A DNA stretch of 14,353 nt, taken from positions 1 to 14,353 of the forward strand of contig JBASCW010000182.1 of NCBI GenBank assembly GCA_049651845.1, given 5' to 3'. The first letter of the stretch is position 1. The number at the start of each line of letters is the position of its first letter. Below are positions 1-5,334 of the stretch, in pieces. Both the position numbers and the translations under genes were made by a program. Origin of the DNA: RBG-16-66-20 sp049651845. Its GTDB lineage: Bacteria > Pseudomonadota > Gammaproteobacteria > Burkholderiales > SG8-39. The notes under the pieces were generated by a model. The model was not told the DNA's origin, searched no databases, and saw nothing but the letters and a program-made list of their open reading frames with translations.

Positions 1-189
1 CGGCCGGTCGCCGCCCGGCGCGGGCGCGCTGGTGGCGTCGCGCAGGGCGCGCGCGAAATCGAAATCCTGCGCCTGGTAGCGCGGCGTCTCGGCGTTGACG
101 ACGTTCGAGGCGAGCAGCTGCTGGCGCGTCGAGCGCAGGCGCAGCGCCTCGCTGCCGAAGCGCAGGTGCTCACTGAGTTTTTCGATCAT
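1..189 (-). CDS. flgB: Flagellar proximal rod protein FlgB (N-terminal part only)
   Basis: The reverse complement from the ATG at 189 reads 63 codons without a stop and runs off the left edge, so only the N-terminus is present. It begins MIEKLSEHLRFGSEALRLR and contains NVVNAETPRYQAQDFDF at about residues 30-46, the rod/hook-family signature (usual form N-x-A-N-A-D-T-P-G-Y-K-A). FlgB is one of the proximal rod subunits that joins the MS ring to the distal rod in the periplasm. A GAGG Shine-Dalgarno-like element lies just upstream of the ATG. The gene points away from flgA, the classic divergent flgA/flgB arrangement, and presumably leads a flgBCDEF... operon outside the window. The glycine after the proline in the signature is replaced by arginine here, a minor variation. 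Confidence 0.9.
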   Translation of the reverse strand, partial: MIEKLSEHLRFGSEALRLRSTRQQLLASNVVNAETPRYQAQDFDFARALRDATSAPAPGGDRP

Positions 190-355
190 CGCGGCCTCGC
201 CGGAACGTTGGATTGCACTTCCCGTCCCGGCGATTATGCGAGGCGGGACGCCGGACGATGTCCCGAAAAGATGCGGCTTTCGGCGCCTTTTCCGTTCCTT
301 TCGACCGCGCCCGCGCGCTTACGCTGTGCGCCACACTCATTCAAGGTGCGCCGCG
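190..355. promoter_or_regulatory. flgB/flgA divergent intergenic region
   Basis: This 166-bp gap must hold the promoters of both divergent transcription units. I could not recognise a convincing sigma-28, sigma-54 or FlhDC-box sequence. A 7-bp inverted repeat, CGTCCCG at 223-229 and CGGGACG at 244-250 with a 14-nt spacer, is the only structure seen. AAGGTG at 343-348 serves as the ribosome binding site of flgA, seven bases before its ATG. Confidence 0.4.
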
Positions 356-1069
356 ATGTCACTGCCGTTCCGATCGTCGATGCTGCTCCGGCTGCGTGCG
401 TTCCTGCCGGCCCTGCTGCTCTGCGCGCCGCACGCGCTCGCCGCCGCGCCCGCGGAGGCGCCTGCCGCCCAGGCGGTCCGCATGTTCCTCGAGCGCGAGA
501 CCACCGGACTGCCGGGCCGGGTCGCGATCGAACTCGGCACGCTCGACCCGCAGGCGCGGCCGGCGCCCTGCGCCCGCGTCGAACCCTTCCTGCCCGCGGG
601 GGCGCGCCTCTGGGGCCGCAGCTCGCTCGGGCTGCGCTGCAGCGGCGGCGCGCCGTGGAGCGCGTTCATGCCGGTGACGGTGCGCGTGTTCGCGCCGGCG
701 CTGGTCGCCAGCCGCAGCCTGCCGGCGGGCCACGCGCTCACCGAGCAGGACTATCGGACCGAGGAAATCGACCTCACCGAGCAGCCGGCGGGCCTCCTGC
801 AAGCGCCCGGATTTGCCGTCAACAAGGTGCTGGCGCGTCCGCTCGCCGCCGGCCAGCCGCTGCGCCGCGAACATTTCCGGTCGCGCACGCTGGTCGCTCC
901 GGGCGACCCGGTGCGCCTGGTCTACGAGGGCACGGGATTCAGCGTCAGCACCGACGGCAAGGCGCTCGGCTCGGCGACCGAAGGCGAAGCGGTGCGCGTC
1001 CAGACCGAGTCCGGACGCGTAGTCACCGGCATCGCGCGCGGCCCGCGGCGGGTGGAATTGCGTCCATGA
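356..1069 (+). CDS. flgA: Flagellar P-ring assembly chaperone FlgA
   Basis: The protein is 237 residues from the ATG at 356. An open frame extends further upstream, but this start is preferred because AAGGTG sits seven bases before it and a Sec signal peptide follows at once (arginines at 6, 11 and 13, a hydrophobic core at 15-23, likely cleavage near ALA at 27-29). Residues 70-110 match the FlgA middle region, with EPFLPAGARLWGR and two cysteines (C72 and C95) that probably form a disulfide. The C-terminal half holds the SAF/ChapFlgA beta-clip domain (about 112-237) with the family pattern G-D-P-V-R-L-V at 183-189 and repeated glycine turns. FlgA is a periplasmic chaperone that helps FlgI assemble into the P ring around the rod. 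flgM and flgN follow on the same strand. A second in-frame ATG at 380 is possible but would shorten the signal peptide. Confidence 0.93.
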   Translation: MSLPFRSSMLLRLRAFLPALLLCAPHALAAAPAEAPAAQAVRMFLERETTGLPGRVAIELGTLDPQARPAPCARVEPFLPAGARLWGRSSLGLRCSGGAPWSAFMPVTVRVFAPALVASRSLPAGHALTEQDYRTEEIDLTEQPAGLLQAPGFAVNKVLARPLAAGQPLRREHFRSRTLVAPGDPVRLVYEGTGFSVSTDGKALGSATEGEAVRVQTESGRVVTGIARGPRRVELRP

Positions 1070-1115
1070 ATTGCAAGTGGCTGAATGATAAAGCGTTTAA
1101 TTTGCATGCGCACCC

Positions 1116-1142
1116 TCAAGTTCCCGGACCGGCAACCGATAC
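1116..1142 (+). promoter_or_regulatory. Candidate sigma-28 (FliA) promoter of flgMN
   Basis: TCAAGTTC (1116-1123), exactly 11 bases, then ACCGATAC (1135-1142), compared with the enterobacterial consensus TAAAGTTT-N11-GCCGATAA (6/8 and 6/8 matches). The predicted start lies about 25 bases before the flgM start codon. A FliA-dependent flgM promoter is known in enterics. I judged this by eye; no score was computed. Confidence 0.65.
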
Positions 1143-1175
1143 ACATGTAGACGCAATCTGCCGCAGGAGAACACA

Positions 1176-1490
1176 TTGAAAATCACGAACGGCATCGATT
1201 CCACGGGCAGTTTCGAGCGGCCTAGCGCCGATCAGACGGGCGCTGCGCGCCCCAGGTCCGCAACCGCGCCGAGCGCCGGCATGCCGGCGTCCGACACCAT
1301 CCGGATCAGCGATCTGTCGAACCAGCTCGCGGGACTCGAGAGCCGCTATGCCGCGGACGGAGCCTTCGACGCCGCGCGCGTCGAGTCGATCAAGACCGCG
1401 ATACGCGAGGGCCGCTTTACGGTGAATCCCGAAGCGGTTGCCGACAAGCTCCTCGAAAGCGTGCGCGAACTTCTGCGCAAGCCGTCTTGA
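1176..1490 (+). CDS. flgM: Anti-sigma-28 factor FlgM
   Basis: The protein is 104 residues, the usual FlgM length. The start is TTG at 1176: AGGAGA at 1165-1170 is five bases upstream, MKITNGID resembles FlgM N-termini, and the first in-frame ATG (codon 36) would remove a third of the protein. The first 40 residues are polar and disordered-looking. The C-terminal half (about 40-102) contains DTIRISDLS followed by helices with the FlgM pattern, including ESIKTAIREGRFTVNPEAVADK. FlgM binds FliA in the cytoplasm and blocks late-gene transcription until it is exported through the finished hook-basal body. Its stop codon overlaps the flgN start (TTGA at 1487-1490), and a sigma-28-type promoter precedes it, making a FliA-FlgM feedback loop. 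fliA lies about 1 kb away on the opposite strand. Confidence 0.93.
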   Translation: MKITNGIDSTGSFERPSADQTGAARPRSATAPSAGMPASDTIRISDLSNQLAGLESRYAADGAFDAARVESIKTAIREGRFTVNPEAVADKLLESVRELLRKPS

Positions 1491-1891
1491 TCACGCTGCC
1501 CAGCCGAACGGTCAAGGTCGAGGCGCCGCTCCGGCGCGAGCGCGACGCGCTCCTCGATCGCATCGGCGCCGCGCTCGACGCCGAGCGCGCCGCGCTGCTG
1601 GCGGGCGACGAGGAGCGCCTGTCGCTGGCCGAACGCGAGAAGGCCACGCTGCTCGAGGCCCTGTCCCGGGCCGATGAAGCCGCGCCGCGCCGCCCCGGCC
1701 GGTCCGAGCAGGCGCGCCTGCGCGAACTCGCCGACAGGAACCGCCTCAACGGACTGCTGATCTCAGAGCGCTTGGGAGAGGTCCAGCGCCGGCGGCAGTT
1801 CTTCGAGCACATGGCCGGCCGCGACAGCATCTACGGTGCCGACGGCGTGACGCGGCCCGCCGCGCCGTCGAACCTTTCCTCACGGATCTAG
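1487..1891 (+). CDS. flgN: Flagellar hook-filament junction export chaperone FlgN
   Basis: The protein is 134 residues, almost entirely helical and rich in Arg, Glu, Ala and Leu, typical of FlgN. The heptad-like central helices (about 14-62) contain ERDALLDRIGAALDAERAALL, then a glycine-aspartate turn, then a second long helix with EREKATLLEAL. The later segment with NRLNGLLISERLGEVQRR fits the FlgN C-terminal region. FlgN binds FlgK and FlgL and delivers them to the export gate. The start is TTG at 1487, overlapping the flgM stop in TTGA, so translation is probably coupled; no ATG or GTG near the N-terminus offers an alternative. The identification rests on helical character and the flgM neighbour as well as sequence, since FlgN is poorly conserved. 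Confidence 0.85.
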   Translation: MITLPSRTVKVEAPLRRERDALLDRIGAALDAERAALLAGDEERLSLAEREKATLLEALSRADEAAPRRPGRSEQARLRELADRNRLNGLLISERLGEVQRRRQFFEHMAGRDSIYGADGVTRPAAPSNLSSRI

Positions 1892-2121
1892 CGGGCGCAG
1901 GTCGGCCAACGGTTTCCGCCCGGCCGGCCGTTAGACAGAACGCAAGGGCAAACACGACGAAAGGCGTGGGCGCAAAGCTACCGGGCGAACGGGCGGTTTC
2001 CGCCCCACGATCGGATGGCCCGCGCCCAGGGCGAGAACATCCCCCAGCCCGCCCGCTGGGTGCTGGGCGTGCTCGGCACCGCGCGCCAGGCGCGGGGCAG
2101 GAAACGGCCCCCCCCGGGAAG
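1892..2121. other. Unassigned stretch left of the EAL remnant
   Basis: About 230 bp follow flgN. One plus-strand frame is open for part of it (for example from an ATG at 2015), but I recognise no family and its arginine-rich composition looks like random GC-rich sequence. It includes a run of eight C at 2108-2115. It may be the eroded 5' part of the adjoining EAL-domain pseudogene. Confidence 0.35.
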
Positions 2122-2463
2122 ATGGGCTCGGCGCTGGCGCGCCTGCGCGAGGAGGAGAAGGCGCTGCTGCCGCCCGGCGATTTTCTGCCGGGGTTCGAGC
2201 ACTTCCGCATGATGCCGGCGCTCGATTCGTCGCCGGCGAGCTCAAGCCGGCGGGAGTCGCGGCGGCGGCACTGGTCTTCGAGATCGACGAATCGGACATA
2301 CTCGCGCAGCCGGCGGCGGCGGAAAGCTTCGCCTCGGCGACAAAGGCGGTCGGCTGCGGGCGTGATGGTCGAGGGCTTCGCGCGCCGCCAGGGCTTCGGC
2401 GTCTGCATGCCGCACGCGATCGAAACGATCGCGCAGGCGCCGCCTACCAGTCTCGCAGCTTAG
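2122..2463 (+). pseudogene. Decayed EAL-domain (c-di-GMP phosphodiesterase) remnant
   Basis: Three pieces in two frames line up in order with an EAL domain. Piece 1 (2122-2226) contains LLPPGDFLPGFEHFRMMPALD, close to the family motif where PxEFIPxAE is followed by LDRWV. Piece 2 (2223-2357, other frame) continues RFVAGEL and then LVFEIDESDILAQP, matching the ELEITES segment. Piece 3 (2362-2463, first frame) contains QGFGVCMPHAIE, matching the QGF/Y-x-x-x-x-P end of EAL domains. The first frame switch sits in CTCGATTCG, as if one CGAT of an ancestral CGATCGAT were lost. The EAL loop, the DDFG region and about 30 to 90 residues on either side of piece 2 are missing, so no active enzyme can be made. 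The remnant converges on fliA and overlaps its 3' end by 20 bp. A frame-shifted ORF of another kind cannot be excluded without a search. Confidence 0.6.
2415..2433. repeat. Perfect 8-bp stem-loop between convergent EAL remnant and fliA
   Basis: CGCGATCG (2415-2422), loop AAA, CGATCGCG (2426-2433). It lies 10 bases beyond the fliA stop codon, where a terminator for the long minus-strand operon would be expected, but no T-run follows on either strand. It also falls within the HAIETIAQ codons of the EAL remnant, so it may be accidental. Confidence 0.35.
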
Positions 2464-3157
2464 TGCGCAGCCGCGCGATCGCCTGGCTGTGCAGCTGGCA
2501 GACGCGCGACTCGGTCACTTCCAGCACCGCCGCGATTTCGCGGAAGTTCATGTCCTGCTCGTAGTACAGGCCCATCACGGTCTTTTCGCGCTCCGGCAGC
2601 CTGCCGATCGCCGCCACCACCGCGCGGCGCAGCCGCCCGTCCTTGAGCTGCGCGAACGGATCGGTCTGCGCGTCGACGGAGTGGTTGTCGAACAGCGACT
2701 CGCTCGTCTCCGTGTCGCCGAAGTCCTCGGCGTAGAGCAGTTGCGCACCGCGCGCCTCGGCCAGCATCTCCTGGTACTGCTGCAGCGACAGGCCGAGCTC
2801 GGCCGCCACCTCACGCTCGCCCGGCGTGCGCCCGAGCTTCTGCTCCAGACGCGCGAGCGCCTGCTCGATGGTGCGCTGCTTGCGTCGCAGGCCGCGCGGC
2901 AGCCAGTCGTAGCCGCGCAGCTCGTCGAGCATCGCGCCACGGATGCGCTGCGATGCGTAGGTCTCGAACTGCGTGCCCTGGATCGCCTCATAGCGGTTGA
3001 CGGCGTCCATCAGCCCCATCATGCCGGCCTGGATTATGTCGTCGATCTGCACGCTCGCGGGCAGGCGCGTGAGCAGGTGGTGCGCCATGCGCTTGACCAG
3101 GGGCGCGTATTCGCGCACGTAGCGCTGCATGTCGAGCGTTCCGGTGGCTTGATACAT
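2444..3157 (-). CDS. fliA: RNA polymerase sigma-28 factor for flagellar genes (FliA)
   Basis: The protein is 237 residues from the ATG at 3157. The frame is open to a TTG at 3166, but family members begin MYxATGTLD, so the ATG is chosen. Region 2 spans about 8-90 with YAPLVKRMAHHLLTRLPASV and DDIIQAGMMGLMDA, then FETYASQRIRGAMLDELR (core binding and -10 recognition). Region 3 covers about 95-150 (LGRTPGEREVAAELGLS). Region 4 covers about 185-235, with a helix-turn-helix at NFREIAAVLEVTESRVCQLH that contacts the -35 box. FliA transcribes flagellin, motor and chemotaxis genes and is inhibited by FlgM, also encoded in this window. It is the last gene of the minus-strand run, 13 bases after flhG. 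Sigma-28-type promoters found upstream of flgM, motA, fliC and flhD are its likely local targets. Confidence 0.97.
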   Translation of the reverse strand: MYQATGTLDMQRYVREYAPLVKRMAHHLLTRLPASVQIDDIIQAGMMGLMDAVNRYEAIQGTQFETYASQRIRGAMLDELRGYDWLPRGLRRKQRTIEQALARLEQKLGRTPGEREVAAELGLSLQQYQEMLAEARGAQLLYAEDFGDTETSESLFDNHSVDAQTDPFAQLKDGRLRRAVVAAIGRLPEREKTVMGLYYEQDMNFREIAAVLEVTESRVCQLHSQAIARLRTKLRDW

Positions 3158-3170
3158 GGAATTCAAGGCC

Positions 3171-4013
3171 TCATGGTGAGACGGAGACGGAGCCGCGCAA
3201 CGTGACGCGGGGCGCGGATCGGGATGCGGCGCGTGCCGCCATCTGCGGCAGGGGCCAGCGCGCGACCGCGCGCGACAGCTGCTCGAGCGTCAGGCTTGGA
3301 AATTCCCGCGAGGCCGCGGCGCCCGGCCTCGCCCACAAGCGCCCGACCAGCTCGGGTTCGCCCCCGAGGAATGCGCGCGAGGTCTGAATAAGGCGCGCAT
3401 GCGCGCGCCGCGCCGCCTCCGCATCGAGCCCGCCCGCGTAGATCACGCGTGGCGCCACCGCCCGGACCGCATGCGCGCGCTTCAGCGCCGCGTAGCAAGC
3501 CCTCAGGTCGCCGCCGCCCTCCTGCCCGATCACCAGCAGCGTGGCGAAGGCCGCGACCTGCGCGAGCATCTCCAGCTCCTCCGCGGGCGCCACCGCGAGC
3601 ACGAGTTGCGGCGCGCCGCCGGCGCGTTCGACGAAATCGGCAAAGCGGCGCGCGCCGCGCCAGGCATTGGCCAGCGCGCGCACGCCGCGGACCGCCGGCA
3701 GCCAGGGGATGTCGCGCGGCCCGGCGATCACCACCTCCTCGAGCCGCTTGTGCGCGTCGATGACGTGCATCAATTCGTAGCGCACCGCGCGATCCAGCCG
3801 ACCCGCGAGCGCACCCCGCGTCAGGTCCAGAAGCAGGACGCGGCGGCCGGCGCGCTCGCTCGCGGCCGCCAGTTCAAGCGCGAGCGGCGCATAGCTCGCC
3901 AAGTCCGCGCCGGTCACGGCCAGCATGCCGGGATCGCGGCTCGCGATCAGGCGCCGCAGGCCGGCCGCCTGATCGGGCGCGCCGTCGGCGCGCGCGTGTT
4001 CAGCGGCCCGCAT
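3171..4013 (-). CDS. flhG: FlhG/FleN-like MinD-family protein lacking ATPase motifs
   Basis: The protein is 280 residues; position between flhF and fliA and the N-terminal motif DQAAGLRRL (residues 14-22) identify it as FlhG. That motif is the segment known in other bacteria to activate the FlhF GTPase. A normal FlhG then has a deviant Walker A of the GKGGVGKT type. Here the corresponding place (about 30-43) reads MLAVTGADLASYAP, with no glycine-rich loop or lysine. The next strand RRVLLLDL is kept, but the DAD-type active-site residues become DLTRGALAG, and the later strand LVLAVAP lacks the usual Asp. The fold appears retained (RYELMHVIDAHKRLEEVV resembles homologues). FlhG normally limits flagellar number and placement through ATP-dependent membrane association. 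This copy probably cannot bind ATP. It overlaps flhF by 14 bp. Function beyond FlhF binding is unknown. Confidence 0.82.
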   Translation of the reverse strand: MRAAEHARADGAPDQAAGLRRLIASRDPGMLAVTGADLASYAPLALELAAASERAGRRVLLLDLTRGALAGRLDRAVRYELMHVIDAHKRLEEVVIAGPRDIPWLPAVRGVRALANAWRGARRFADFVERAGGAPQLVLAVAPAEELEMLAQVAAFATLLVIGQEGGGDLRACYAALKRAHAVRAVAPRVIYAGGLDAEAARRAHARLIQTSRAFLGGEPELVGRLWARPGAAASREFPSLTLEQLSRAVARWPLPQMAARAASRSAPRVTLRGSVSVSP

Positions 4014-5334
4014 GCGCAGCCATCCGCGGTGAGGCGTCCGGCCGCGCGCGCGGCGGGACGAAGGCGAGCAAGTCGAGTTCCTTGTCCGCCATCCGGAACA
4101 CCGGCGCCCGGCTCCCGGTCAGCGCCCGGTGGACCAGATAGGCGCCGTTCGCCGGATGGATATCCTCCGGCACCCGCTGGCCGTTGGTCACGTGGCTGAT
4201 CCGCAGCCGGTGCCGGATCGCGCAGTCGAGCGCCCCGCCCAGCGAGACGGCCTCGTCCGTCTTGGTGAGGATCGAGCCGGCCAGGGGCGCGGCGCCGTAG
4301 GCCTGCACCACCTCCTCCAGCGTATCGGCCTGGCTGGCCGCCGACAGGAGCAGGATCCGGCCGATGCGCTGTTCCTCGAAGAGCGCAGTCTGCTCGGCAA
4401 CGCGCGCATCGCGCTGGCCGACGCCGATGGAGTCGATCAGCACCAGCCGCTTGCCCGCCAGCGCCTCCAGCGCCGCGCGCAGGCTCTCGGCGTCGTGCAC
4501 CGCATGCACCGGCACGCCGAGAATGCGGCCATAGATCCGCAACTGGTCCTGCGCGCCGATCCGGTAATGATCGGCGCTGATCAGGCCGAGCGACCCCGCG
4601 CCGTGCCTGACCACGCAGCCGGCGGCCAGCTTCGCCACGGTCGTGGTCTTGCCCGCGCCCGTGGGCCCCACGAGCGCGCATACGCCGCCGCGCGCCACAG
4701 GATCCGCCGCAGGATCCGCCGCATCGCCGCCGCAGTGGAGATTGCGCGCCAGCGTCCGCGCCAGCCATTGGCGCGCCGGCTCCGGCGCCAGGTCCTCCGG
4801 CACCGCGTCGGCAACCTTGCGGGCGAGCGCCGCGCTGAAGCCCGCCGCGATCAGTTCGCGCAGCATCGCCGCGCGCACCGGGCGCGACTTGTCCGCATTG
4901 CCGCCCGCATTGACACCCGCATTCATCCAGGCGAGATGCGCCCCCTGCTCCTCGACCAGGCTGCGCAGCGCGCGGATTTCGTTCACCAGCAGCGGCTCGG
5001 CCGTGCGGGGGGCAGAAGCAGGCGCGGCGGCGGGAGCGGCAGCGGGCGCAGGGGACGTCGCAACCGTCGCGGCGGGTTTCTGGAATACATGATTTCCCAC
5101 CTTGGCCGGCCTGACGCCTTGGACTCCCGCTTTGGCGGGGGCGGCGTTGTGTCCTCCGGGCGCATCCTGCCCGGCGCCGACCAGTATCGCGACGTCGCTC
5201 TTGGCAAGCGCCAGCAGCTCGAATCCGGCGCCGGTCTGGCGGGTGGACAGGACGACGGCATCCGGGCCGATTTCGGCGCGTGCCCGGGCGAGCGCCTCGC
5301 GGGAACTGACTGCGACGTAGCGTCGGACTTTCAT
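4000..5334 (-). CDS. flhF: Flagellar biosynthesis SRP-type GTPase FlhF
   Basis: The protein is 444 residues, within the family range. The N-terminal B domain opens MKVRRYVAVSSREALARAR and includes the typical EIGPDAVVLSTR. An Ala/Pro-rich linker (about 115-135) separates it from the NG domain. G1 is GPTGAGKT at 223-230, the DTxG-type G3 is DSIG at 301-304 followed by GQRDARVAEQ, and G4 is TKTD at 357-360 followed by EAVSLGGALD. These match the SRP54/FtsY/FlhF GTPases. FlhF recruits early flagellar components to the assembly site at the inner membrane and works with FlhG. The serine in DSIG replaces the more usual threonine. The start ATG overlaps the flhA stop (ATGA at 5334-5331), and the stop lies inside flhG. 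A 12-bp tandem duplication just before G1 repeats the residues AADP. Confidence 0.96.
   Translation of the reverse strand: MKVRRYVAVSSREALARARAEIGPDAVVLSTRQTGAGFELLALAKSDVAILVGAGQDAPGGHNAAPAKAGVQGVRPAKVGNHVFQKPAATVATSPAPAAAPAAAPASAPRTAEPLLVNEIRALRSLVEEQGAHLAWMNAGVNAGGNADKSRPVRAAMLRELIAAGFSAALARKVADAVPEDLAPEPARQWLARTLARNLHCGGDAADPAADPVARGGVCALVGPTGAGKTTTVAKLAAGCVVRHGAGSLGLISADHYRIGAQDQLRIYGRILGVPVHAVHDAESLRAALEALAGKRLVLIDSIGVGQRDARVAEQTALFEEQRIGRILLLSAASQADTLEEVVQAYGAAPLAGSILTKTDEAVSLGGALDCAIRHRLRISHVTNGQRVPEDIHPANGAYLVHRALTGSRAPVFRMADKELDLLAFVPPRARPDASPRMAAHAGR
4699..4722. repeat. 12-bp exact tandem duplication inside flhF
   Basis: AGGATCCGCCGC occurs twice head to tail (4699-4710 and 4711-4722). 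It keeps the frame and gives the repeated residues AADP-AADP in the linker directly before the GTP-binding loop of FlhF. It looks like a recent in-frame slippage event in a tolerant linker. Confidence 0.8.

Noticed and set aside
95..355. Upstream extension of the flgA frame from 95
   Set aside because: It would overlap flgB, lacks a ribosome binding site and would bury the signal peptide; the ATG at 356 has all three features in its favour.
3158..3166. TTG at 3166 as the fliA start
   Set aside because: The ATG at 3157 gives the family N-terminus MYxATGTLD without extra residues.
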